From NCBI RefSeq assembly GCF_016862095.1, contig NZ_BOMH01000039.1, forward strand, positions 1 to 64,000: DNA of 64,000 nt. Direction: 5' to 3'. A program made the position numbers and the translations under genes. Below the pieces are notes generated by a model. The model did no database searches and had not been told where the DNA came from. It saw only the letters and a program-made list of their open reading frames with translations. The DNA comes from Actinoplanes cyaneus (GTDB taxonomy: Bacteria; Actinomycetota; Actinomycetes; Mycobacteriales; Micromonosporaceae). This document shows, piece after piece, positions 7,901 to 14,847 of the stretch; within the stretch, counting starts at the first letter, position 1; each line of letters starts with the position of its first letter.

Positions 7901-9106
7901 TTACCCCGCCTCCTCGGCCCAGACCCGCCAGTTGTCCAGGACACCGTGCAGGGCCGGCGTCAGCCAGCCCGGAGCCGAGCGCCGGAAGACCCCCGGATCC
8001 ATCGACCCCGCGCCGGCCGGCAACGCGCCGACCAGATGCGGGACCAGCTCGCTCAGGTTCGCCCAGTGGACCAGCTCCGGCTCGGCCGGCCACGCGCCCA
8101 GAATCACCTTGGCCGGGACGCCGCGACGACTCAACGCCTCCAGGGTGAGCGCCGTGTGGTTCAGCGTGCCCAGCCCGGCGCGGGCCACCACCAGCACGCT
8201 CGCCCCCAGCGCGGTGGCCAGGTCGGCGAAGGTCCAGACATCGCCGCCCGGCCGCAGCCCCATCGGGACCAGCAGGCCGCCGGCGCCCTCGACCAGGACC
8301 AGGTCGTGCTTGTCGGCCTCGGCGCGGATCGCGTCGACGACCTCGTAGAGCTCCAGCGGCGGCAGCTCGGCGACCTTGGCGGCGGCCAGCGGGGCGAGCG
8401 GCTCCGGGTACTCCGCGAGAGTCTTCACCGTGTCCGGCCCGGCCAGCCGGGTGACCACCTCGGCGTCGGTCGGCGCGCCGGTGACCGTGCCGGTCTGCCC
8501 CGGCTTGATCACCGCGACCCGCAGGCCCTCGGCCTGGGCGGCGGCGGCCACGGCGGCCGTGCTGATGGTCTTGCCGACCTCGGTGTCGGTGCCGGTGACG
8601 AGCACGATGCCGTGCCACTCCCCCGGCGCGGCGGCCCGCCGGGGCGTCGCCTGCACTCCGGTGGGCACCGATGCGTCGTCGACTTCACCTTCACGGGAGT
8701 CGGTTGCCTCCGCCGGATCGCCGGGCGCGGCGGTCTCCGGCTGCGGCGTCGCGGCCGGATCTGCGGTGGCTGGGCCCGGCTCTCCGGGTTCCGGCTCAGG
8801 GGGCGGCGCGGTCACAAGCGGCGACGGTACGCCCTCACCCCGCTCGCCGTCTCCCGCAGGTCCCTCCCCGGCGTGCCCTCCCGTGGCAAGTCCATCCTCG
8901 GCGCGCACTGCCGTGGCAGGTTCCTCCCCGGGGTGCACTCCCGAGGCTCGCCCGCCGCCGTGCGCGAGCAGCGGATCGGCCGGATCCGGCGTCCGCGGCG
9001 CGGTGACCGCCGGCAGCCCGTGGCCCCCGCTGCGCCAGCCACGTGGGAGCGGGGTGACCGCGACTCCCGGGTACGAGGAGGCTGTCCGGGGTGGGTTGGC
9101 GTTCAT
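7901..9106 (-). CDS. bioD: Dethiobiotin synthetase with a long disordered N-terminal extension
   Basis: BioD makes dethiobiotin from 7,8-diaminopelargonate, CO2 and ATP. The enzyme core begins at about residue 164 with GIVLVTGTDTEVGKT (P-loop) and runs to the end, about 238 residues, the normal size. VIKPGQTG, VEGAGGLLVPM and the later Asn-containing loop are family motifs. The first 163 residues are an Ala/Pro/Gly/Glu-rich, low-complexity extension. The start at 9106 is supported because its ATG overlaps the bioF stop as ATGA. Codon use in the extension is less G/C-biased at third positions than in the core. An internal GTG just before the P-loop could give a short form. Confidence 0.9.
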   Translation of the reverse strand: MNANPPRTASSYPGVAVTPLPRGWRSGGHGLPAVTAPRTPDPADPLLAHGGGRASGVHPGEEPATAVRAEDGLATGGHAGEGPAGDGERGEGVPSPLVTAPPPEPEPGEPGPATADPAATPQPETAAPGDPAEATDSREGEVDDASVPTGVQATPRRAAAPGEWHGIVLVTGTDTEVGKTISTAAVAAAAQAEGLRVAVIKPGQTGTVTGAPTDAEVVTRLAGPDTVKTLAEYPEPLAPLAAAKVAELPPLELYEVVDAIRAEADKHDLVLVEGAGGLLVPMGLRPGGDVWTFADLATALGASVLVVARAGLGTLNHTALTLEALSRRGVPAKVILGAWPAEPELVHWANLSELVPHLVGALPAGAGSMDPGVFRRSAPGWLTPALHGVLDNWRVWAEEAG

Positions 9107-10257
9107 GGTGCGCACTCCACGATCACGTCCAGTGCCCGGGCGAAGTCCGCCTCGGGCACGCCCGCGTTGACGGTCAGACGCAGGCGCGAGCTGCCGTCCG
9201 GCGTCGACGGCGGCCGGAAACAGCCGACCGCCACGCCACGATCCCGGCAGTCCGCGGCCCAGCCGACCGCGGCCTCCGGGCCCGGCGCGGGCACCGACAG
9301 CACCCCGGCCGCCGGGTCGGCGACCTCGAACCCGGCGGACCGCAGCCGCGCGGCGATCCGGGCGCCACGCTCGAACAGCGTCGCCCGCCGATCGTCCGCC
9401 GCCTGGGCCAGCCCGACCGCGGCGTGCACGCCGGCGACCACGGAGGGCGGCGGGGCGGTGTCGTAGATGAAGGTGCGGCCGGTGTCGACCAGGTGCCGGA
9501 TCACCGGCCCGGCGCCGGCGACCACCCCGCCCGCGCCGCCCAGCGACTTGGAGAGCGTGGCGGTGACGATCACGTCAGGCTTCCCGGCCAGGCCGGCCGC
9601 CGCGACACCGCCGCTGCCCGACCCGCCGAGCAGACCGAGCGCGTGCGCGTCGTCGACGATCAGCAGCGCGCCCCGGGCCGAGGTGACCGCGTGCAGCTCG
9701 GCGAGCGGGGCGAGGTCGCCGTCCACGGAGAAGACCGACTCGGTGACGACGGCGGCGGTGCGGCCCGGATGCGCGTCGAGGATCGCGGCGACGCCGGCCG
9801 GATCGTTGTGCGGCGCGACCGTCACCGGCAGGCCGGAGATCTTGCAGCCGTCGATCAGGGACGCGTGGTTGAACGCGTCGGAGACGACCAGGTCACCGAC
9901 CGCGGCGACGGCACGGATCACGGCCAGGTTCGCCAGGTAACCCGAGGAGAACACCAGGGCGGCCTCCGCCCCGAGCCAGGAGGCCAGCGACGACTCGAGC
10001 GCGGCGTGCGCGTCGGTGCTGCCACGGACCAGGCGTGAACCGGTGGCTCCCAACCCGTACGCCTCGAGTGCCGACCTGGCCGCCGAGACCACCGCGACGT
10101 GGCCGGAGAGGCCGAGATAGTCGTTGCCGGCCAGATCGACGACGGAGTCGCCGGCCGGCCGCGGCCTGAGGTGACGGGTCAGCCCCGCCTTGGCCCGTTC
10201 GCGGGCCAGGCGGTCGAGCGACTCCAACCAGTTCGCCACGACGCCCCCAGAGATCAC
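9103..10257 (-). CDS. bioF: 8-amino-7-oxononanoate synthase
   Basis: BioF is the pyridoxal-phosphate enzyme that condenses pimeloyl-thioester with L-alanine to begin assembly of the biotin rings. The 384-residue protein is full length. Visible motifs are LAGNDYLGL near residue 42, the GSRLVRG substrate loop, FNHASLIDG, DDAHALGLLG with the cofactor Asp, and the Schiff-base Lys 237 in TLSKSLGG. The GTG at 10257 gives the longest form, and a GTG six codons later with GGGGG just upstream is an alternative start. It is translationally coupled to bioD and diverges from bioB across only 67 bp. No bioA is present in the window. Confidence 0.95.
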   Translation of the reverse strand: MISGGVVANWLESLDRLARERAKAGLTRHLRPRPAGDSVVDLAGNDYLGLSGHVAVVSAARSALEAYGLGATGSRLVRGSTDAHAALESSLASWLGAEAALVFSSGYLANLAVIRAVAAVGDLVVSDAFNHASLIDGCKISGLPVTVAPHNDPAGVAAILDAHPGRTAAVVTESVFSVDGDLAPLAELHAVTSARGALLIVDDAHALGLLGGSGSGGVAAAGLAGKPDVIVTATLSKSLGGAGGVVAGAGPVIRHLVDTGRTFIYDTAPPPSVVAGVHAAVGLAQAADDRRATLFERGARIAARLRSAGFEVADPAAGVLSVPAPGPEAAVGWAADCRDRGVAVGCFRPPSTPDGSSRLRLTVNAGVPEADFARALDVIVECAP

Positions 10258-10312
10258 GAGAATCGGAAACTACCACCCACCTCCGACAGTCCCCGCCGGG
10301 AAGGGAAGTCTG

Positions 10313-10318
10313 TAGGGT
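10313..10318 (+). promoter_or_regulatory. Leaderless-type -10 box for bioB
   Basis: TAGGGT is followed by 6 nt (ACGGAC) and the bioB ATG. No ribosome site is present, so a leaderless transcript is likely. The 67-bp gap to bioF must hold both divergent promoters and any biotin operator. Confidence 0.65.
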
Positions 10319-10324
10319 ACGGAC

Positions 10325-11320
10325 ATGCCTCAGATCCTCGACCGGGCACGTGCCCGGGTCCTCGACGGCGGCGCCGGCCTCGATCAGGCCGAGATCCTCG
10401 AGATCCTGCGACTGCCCGACGAGGACCTTCCCGAGCTGCTCCAACTCGCCCATGACGTCCGGATGAAGTGGTGCGGCCCCGAGGTCGAGGTCGAGGGGAT
10501 CGTGTCGCTGAAGACCGGCGGCTGCCCGGAGGACTGCCACTTCTGCTCCCAGTCGGGGCTGTTCGCCTCACCCGTCCGGGCCGTCTGGCTGGACATCCCG
10601 TCCCTGGTCAAGGCCGCCGAGCAGACCGCCGCCACGGGCGCGAGCGAGTTCTGCATCGTCGCCGCCGTGCGCGGGCCCGACCAGCGCCTGATGGATCAGA
10701 TGCGCGAGGGTGTCAAAGCGATCAAGGAAGCCGTCGACATCCAGGTCGCGGCGAGCCTCGGCATGCTCACCCAGGAGCAGGTCGACGACCTCGTCGACAT
10801 GGGCGTGCATCGCTACAACCACAATCTCGAGACCTGCAAGTCCCACTTCCCGAACGTGGTGACCACCCATTCGTGGGAGGAGCGCTGGTCCACGCTGACG
10901 ATGGTCCGCGAGTCCGGCATGGAGGTCTGCTGCGGCGGCATCCTCGGCATGGGCGAGACGATCGAGCAGCGTGCCGAGTTCGCGGCGCAGCTCGCCGAGC
11001 TCGACCCGCACGAGGTCCCGCTGAACTTCCTCAACCCGCGGCCGGGCACCCCGTTCAGTGACCGTCCCGTGGTCGAGGGCAAGGACGCGCTGCGCGCCAT
11101 CGCCGCCTTCCGGCTGGCCATGCCGAGGACCATCCTGCGGTATGCGGGTGGGCGCGAGATCACGCTCGGTGACCTCGGCACCCGGGAGGGCCTGCTGGGC
11201 GGCATCAACGCCGTGATCGTGGGGAACTATCTGACGACGCTCGGCCGGCCCGCCACCGCGGACCTGGAGCTCCTGCAGGACCTGAAGATGCCGGTCAAGT
11301 CGTTGTCGGCCACGTTCTGA
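10325..11320 (+). CDS. bioB: Biotin synthase
   Basis: This 331-residue radical-SAM enzyme inserts sulfur into dethiobiotin to give biotin. The radical-SAM [4Fe-4S] site is Cys67-x3-Cys71-x2-Cys74 in GGCPEDCHFCSQS. Conserved cysteines in FCIVAAVRGP, LETCKSHFP and GMEVCCGGILGMGE, together with the Arg in LRYAGGRE, correspond to the auxiliary [2Fe-2S] cluster ligands. The C-terminal YLTTLGRP sequence is also typical. Length and motifs are complete. The stop overlaps the bsaP start (TGATG), so the two proteins should be co-translated, which fits a required partnership. Confidence 0.97.
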   Translation: MPQILDRARARVLDGGAGLDQAEILEILRLPDEDLPELLQLAHDVRMKWCGPEVEVEGIVSLKTGGCPEDCHFCSQSGLFASPVRAVWLDIPSLVKAAEQTAATGASEFCIVAAVRGPDQRLMDQMREGVKAIKEAVDIQVAASLGMLTQEQVDDLVDMGVHRYNHNLETCKSHFPNVVTTHSWEERWSTLTMVRESGMEVCCGGILGMGETIEQRAEFAAQLAELDPHEVPLNFLNPRPGTPFSDRPVVEGKDALRAIAAFRLAMPRTILRYAGGREITLGDLGTREGLLGGINAVIVGNYLTTLGRPATADLELLQDLKMPVKSLSATF

Positions 11321-11544
11321 TGCCGATGGACCGGGGCAGCACGCGGGCACAGGGCGCGGCCCCGGTCCCGCCCTACTGCGACCACTGCGGCGAACCGGCG
11401 GCGGGCGGCCACGCGGCGTGCGCGACGGCTCGCGAGTTGGAGCCGCCGCGCTTCTGCCCGGATTGCCGGCGTCGCATGAAGGTTCAGGTCGTCCCGACCG
11501 GCTGGACCGCCACCTGCGTGGAGCACGGCACCCGCCACGGGTGA
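11320..11544 (+). CDS. bsaP: Biotin synthase auxiliary protein BsaP
   Basis: A 74-residue Cys-rich protein encoded immediately after bioB with a one-base TGATG overlap. It matches the BsaP family known from mycobacteria, where a small protein downstream of bioB is needed for biotin synthase to turn over. Six cysteines are present: Cys20-x2-Cys23, Cys34, Cys46-x2-Cys49 and Cys66. They are arranged as two treble-clef-like pairs (YCDHCGEP and FCPDCRRRMKVQ) that could hold Zn or an Fe-S cluster. The N-terminal 18 residues look disordered. I call it BsaP from position, size and Cys pattern. Metal identity is not visible in the sequence. Confidence 0.85.
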   Translation: MPMDRGSTRAQGAAPVPPYCDHCGEPAAGGHAACATARELEPPRFCPDCRRRMKVQVVPTGWTATCVEHGTRHG

Positions 11545-11560
11545 CTCCCACGAGTGGTTC

Positions 11561-11692
11561 CGGCTGGTGCTCACGGCTGCAAAAGCGCCCCACCACAGCC
11601 ATCAGCACCAGCCGGCAACCGCGCGCCGCACCGGGACCCGGCTGGCACTCACGGCTGCAAAAGCACCGGAACACAGCCGTCAGCACCAGCCG
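11561..11692. repeat. Two tandem copies of the palindromic repeat, diverged form
   Basis: Copies lie at 11561-11614 and 11639-11692, 78 bp apart. Each has arms starting CGGCTGG(T/C)(G/A)CTCACGG and ending CAGCACCAGCCG, with a loop containing CAAAAGC. The spacer GCAACCGCGCGCCGCACCG is repeated after both. The pair lies between the convergent bsaP and ACT-GNAT genes, so it is probably a two-sided terminator. The remaining sequence to 11829 is low-complexity and gene-free. Confidence 0.8.
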
Positions 11693-11829
11693 GCAACCGC
11701 GCGCCGCACCGCAAGCCCGCACCGGGACCAGGCTGGCGCCCACAGCAGCCGGCACCGGCCCGTCGCGTCGCTCGGGGTTTTGGGTGGCAGCGGGCCTGAA
11801 CCAGTACCCGCCGCCACCCCTCTCACCCG

Positions 11830-12900
11830 CTACCCGGAATAGCGAGAGTCCTCGTGCTCCTGACCTGAGGTGACCTCATCGGCCACGGGCTCGGCACGGG
11901 CCGGGAGGGTGACGCTGACCAGGGCGCCGTCGCGGTCCAGAGAACCGCGGCCGAGGCGGCGCAACGTGCGCAGCATCGCCGCGTTGTCCGCCGCCGTGTG
12001 GGCGACCAGCGCGGCGAACCCGGCCCGCCCGGCGTGCGTGCGCAGCCGCCGGAGCAGGGCGGTGCCCAGGCCGCGGCGCTGCCAGTCGTCCTCGACGAGG
12101 ACCGAGATCTCGCCCAGCTCACCCTCGGCGAACAGGCTGGCCATCGCCACCACGCGCCCGCCGGACGTGACCGCGAGCAGGGTCACCCCGCCGACCGGCT
12201 CCAGCAGGCGGCGCAGCCGGGCCTCGACCGGCGCCCCGCCGCTCAGGTAACGCCGGCGCAGGGTGGCCGCCGAGCACCGGTCGTGCAGCTCACGGACGGC
12301 GGCCAGATCGTCGGCGAGGGCCGGGCGCAGCGTGACCTCCGCCCCGTCCGGCAGCATGAATGTCACATTCTCCCGCTGGTGGCGGGTGACCGCGGCGGCG
12401 AGCTCGACCAGGGCCTGGGCCCGCGCATACTCAGCCGGGGTGAAGGCGGGCAGCGCGCGCAGCACCTCGTAGGAGCCGCCGGCCGGGTCGGCCAGGGTCA
12501 TCCGCCCGCCGTGCACGCCGGGCTGGTCGTAAGCCGGGTGCGGACGCCAGCGCACGTCGGTGGCGTCGAGCAGGGTCACCAGGGTCTCGCCGAGCGCGTC
12601 CGGCTCGTGGACCAGGCGACCGGCCATGGCGAACGCGCGGGTCGGCTGGTCGGCCAGGCCCTGCGCCTCGGCGCGGCTCACGAACGCGTCCCGCCCGCGG
12701 CCCTTGGCCACCGCGGCCAGCAGGTCGGGCTCGGTCATCGCGTCCGGGGCGTCGACCAGGAAGTCGTCGACCGCGCCGCCCTCGGTGGTGTGCACCTGGA
12801 CGGCGAGGATGTTGACCGATTTCAGGGCCAGGCTCGCGGTCAGCACGGACAGGTAGCCGGGACGGTCGTCGACCGTCGCCCGGATTCGCCACAACGCCAT
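11830..12900 (-). CDS. ACT-domain GNAT acetyltransferase fusion
   Basis: This 356-residue protein joins an N-terminal ACT regulatory domain (about residues 1-75, starting MALWRIRATVDDRPGYLSVL) and a middle ACT-related segment to a GNAT N-acetyltransferase domain at about 190-335. The acetyl-CoA loop is visible as WQRRGLGTALLRRL. ACT domains bind amino acids and GNAT domains transfer acetyl groups, so an amino-acid-controlled acetyltransferase is the simplest reading. Mycobacteria have fused regulatory-GNAT protein acetylases. ATG 12900 is preferred over a GTG three codons earlier because AAGGGG then lies 8 nt upstream. The substrate is unknown. Confidence 0.8.
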   Translation of the reverse strand: MALWRIRATVDDRPGYLSVLTASLALKSVNILAVQVHTTEGGAVDDFLVDAPDAMTEPDLLAAVAKGRGRDAFVSRAEAQGLADQPTRAFAMAGRLVHEPDALGETLVTLLDATDVRWRPHPAYDQPGVHGGRMTLADPAGGSYEVLRALPAFTPAEYARAQALVELAAAVTRHQRENVTFMLPDGAEVTLRPALADDLAAVRELHDRCSAATLRRRYLSGGAPVEARLRRLLEPVGGVTLLAVTSGGRVVAMASLFAEGELGEISVLVEDDWQRRGLGTALLRRLRTHAGRAGFAALVAHTAADNAAMLRTLRRLGRGSLDRDGALVSVTLPARAEPVADEVTSGQEHEDSRYSG

Positions 12901-12987
12901 GCGGGGCACCCCTTTCGCTCCACCTCAAGAGTGCCCCGACGTTGTTGCCGTCTTATTGCCTGAGCTGCGAATTCGTCGTTAAAGCGA

Positions 12988-13698
12988 TCACACCTTGGCG
13001 ATGGTCGCGGGCGTCACGGCGTCCAGCCGGTCGCCCAGGATCACCGCGGCGGCGCGCACCAGCTGGGCCACCCGGTCCACCTCGGTCACGTGGAAGGCGG
13101 CCGCCTGCAGGTCGTCCTCGTCGGTGCGGGCGACCAGCAGGACCAGGCCGCCACGACCGAACGGCGCGACCGCGTAACGGGCGCCGCCCGGCTCGGCGAA
13201 CGGCCGGGCCCGCAACGGGGTGACCTCGGGCAGGTGCAGCGGGGACGGGGCGCGCCACGACGCGTACGCCACCCGGGGTTCGTGCTTGACGCCGTTGGCG
13301 CCGCTGCGGGCCGCCCAGTCGGCGGGAACCACCGCGGCGGCCGCCCAGTCGGCGGCGAGCAGGCCGGGCATGGCGTCGACGAGGGTGGCCAGGCCGTCCG
13401 CCGGGTTCGCGGCGACCTGGGCGAGCAGCTCGGCGTCGTGACCGCCGTTGACGGGCGCGCCGATCGCCTTCCACACGCCGTCGACCTGGACGCCGGGAAT
13501 GGCGGCGAGCCCGGCGAGGAGGCGTTCCACGCGGGCCGCGCCCGGCCAGACGACGGTGAAGTCGTCGACGGCCCGGCCGCCGAGCCGCTCCAGCACGACG
13601 ACCTGGACGATGTCCGCGCCGGCCACACCCAGGGTGCGCGCGACCTGGCCGAGGGCACCGGGACGGTCCGGCAGGGTGACTCGAACCCGCAGCAACAT
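12988..13698 (-). CDS. ACT-domain protein of unknown function
   Basis: A 236-residue protein begins with a clear ACT domain (MLLRVRVTLPDRPGALGQVARTLG, residues 1-75). A second region has a weaker ACT-like or GAF-like pattern and no recognisable catalytic motif. The ATG is placed by a GGGAGGAG ribosome site 7 nt upstream. It lies 87 bp upstream of the ACT-GNAT gene on the same strand and shares its N-terminal domain, suggesting that the two are transcribed together and sense the same ligand class. An extension upstream of the ATG is open but lacks any ribosome site and is not included. Confidence 0.75.
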   Translation of the reverse strand: MLLRVRVTLPDRPGALGQVARTLGVAGADIVQVVVLERLGGRAVDDFTVVWPGAARVERLLAGLAAIPGVQVDGVWKAIGAPVNGGHDAELLAQVAANPADGLATLVDAMPGLLAADWAAAAVVPADWAARSGANGVKHEPRVAYASWRAPSPLHLPEVTPLRARPFAEPGGARYAVAPFGRGGLVLLVARTDEDDLQAAAFHVTEVDRVAQLVRAAAVILGDRLDAVTPATIAKV

Positions 13699-13899
13699 GT
13701 AACTCCTCCCGTCGCGACGGCCGGTGGCGCCGTCCCTGCTGATGCCCAAACAGTGCCCAACCGGCGTTTCCGACCCGTTGCACGGTCGTGTCCCGGCCGT
13801 CAAGCCGAGTGGGATATGCCAGATTTCACAACTCGCGCCGGGCATCCCGGGCTCCGGGCCGGCCCCCGGCTGTCGCCTGTCCGACAGCCTCGCGACCGA

Positions 13900-13905
13900 T
13901 AGGGT
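13900..13905 (+). promoter_or_regulatory. Leaderless-type -10 box for the Cys-rich small gene
   Basis: TAGGGT stands 6 nt before ATG 13912, the same hexamer and spacing as at bioB and at the HipA-like gene. Confidence 0.6.
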
Positions 13906-13911
13906 CGAGGC

Positions 13912-14031
13912 ATGATTTGCGAGCCTTGCCGGGATCGGCGGCACGGGGACTGCCAGGGCGGGTCATGGTGCGACTGCCAGCATCGGGAGCCCGCGCCGGT
14001 CCCACCGGTGACCGGGCCGCCCGGTCCATGA
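13912..14031 (+). CDS. Small Cys-rich protein coupled to the RibD-type reductase
   Basis: This 39-codon gene encodes MICEPCRDRRHGDC, then GGSWCDCQH, then a Pro-rich tail. It has five cysteines and a His pair in a pattern (CxxC ... C ... WCDCQH) seen in short Zn-ribbon-like proteins of Actinobacteria. Its TGA overlaps the ATG of the reductase as ATGA, and it has its own leaderless-type promoter box. These are three independent reasons to regard it as real. It may bind zinc or assist the reductase. No function is known to me. Confidence 0.7.
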   Translation: MICEPCRDRRHGDCQGGSWCDCQHREPAPVPPVTGPPGP

Positions 14032-14738
14032 GCACGCTGCCCTCCGGCCGGGACGAGCTGGCCGCACGCTATCCCCGGCTGGGCCGGCCCGCCCTGCGGG
14101 TGAACTTCATCGCCAGCGCCGACGGCGCGGTGACGGTCGGCGGCCTCTCGGCCGGGCTGCAGGGCCCTGGCGACAAGGAGGTCTTCGACACCCTGCGGAT
14201 GGTCTGCGACGCGCTGATCGTCGCCGCCGGCACGGTTCGCGCCGAGCGCTACGACGCGCTCCGCCTCACCCCCGAGGACCGCGCCTGGCGTACGGCCCAG
14301 GGCCTGCCCGAGTTCCCGCTGATGGTGATCGTCTCCGGCTCGCTCGATCTCGATCCGGCCCAGCTGATCTTCTCGGACGCGCCGATCCGGCCGCTCGTGC
14401 TGACCCACGGCGCCGCCCCGCGCTCCTCGCCGATCGCCGAGGTCGCCGAGCTGGTCCGGGTCGGCGACGAGCGGGTCGACCTGGCGGCCGGCCTGCGGGA
14501 GCTGCACGCGCGCGGGGCGACCCAACTGCTCTGCGAGGGCGGCCCGGGCCTGCTCGGCTCGATGATCGCCGCGGACCTCGTCGACGAGCTCTGCCTCACC
14601 GTCGCGCCGCTGCTCGCCGGGGGCTCGGCCGGGCGCATCGCGCACGGCCCGGCGGCGCCGCCGCGGCGGATGGCACTGCGGCACGCGCTGACCCGGGAGG
14701 ACATGCTGTTCCTCCGATACGGCCGCCCGCGTGTCTGA
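14028..14738 (+). CDS. RibD C-terminal-type (dihydrofolate reductase-like) pyrimidine reductase
   Basis: This 236-residue protein has the RibD C-terminal/DHFR-like fold, as in the stand-alone actinobacterial pyrimidine reductase family (for example the RibD-like protein of M. tuberculosis). These use NADPH on a pteridine- or flavin-related substrate. Motifs are RVNFIASADGAVT near the N-terminus, GDKEVFDTLR, AAGTVRAERYDALR, and the NADPH-loop LLCEGGPGLLGSM in the C-terminal half. ATG 14028 is chosen because it overlaps the stop of the small Cys-rich gene. ATG 13965 in frame is possible but has no ribosome site. The true substrate is uncertain. Confidence 0.82.
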   Translation: MSTLPSGRDELAARYPRLGRPALRVNFIASADGAVTVGGLSAGLQGPGDKEVFDTLRMVCDALIVAAGTVRAERYDALRLTPEDRAWRTAQGLPEFPLMVIVSGSLDLDPAQLIFSDAPIRPLVLTHGAAPRSSPIAEVAELVRVGDERVDLAAGLRELHARGATQLLCEGGPGLLGSMIAADLVDELCLTVAPLLAGGSAGRIAHGPAAPPRRMALRHALTREDMLFLRYGRPRV

Positions 14739-14756
14739 CCTTTTCGATCAAGATCT

Positions 14757-14797
14757 TGTGCATAACTCTGTGGATGAACCCCATAAGTTGTGGAAAA
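14757..14797. promoter_or_regulatory. Cluster of three DnaA-box-like sequences
   Basis: TGTGCATAA (14757-14765), TGTGGATGA (14769-14777) and TGTGGAAAA (14789-14797) lie in one orientation within a locally A/T-rich 109-bp gap. Reversed, they read TTATGCACA, TCATCCACA and TTTTCCACA. Each is within two mismatches of TTATCCACA. They precede the HerA-SbcD-SbcC-NurA operon and may be regulatory. Confidence 0.4.
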
Positions 14798-14847
14798 CCC
14801 GAAAGGCTGACGATCCCGTGGGGATTTTGTCGTACCTCTGAGGCACC

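Noticed and set aside
14739..14847. Chromosomal replication origin
   Set aside because: Only three DnaA-box-like sites in 109 bp and no dnaA, dnaN or gyr genes nearby, so a regulatory site is more likely than oriC.
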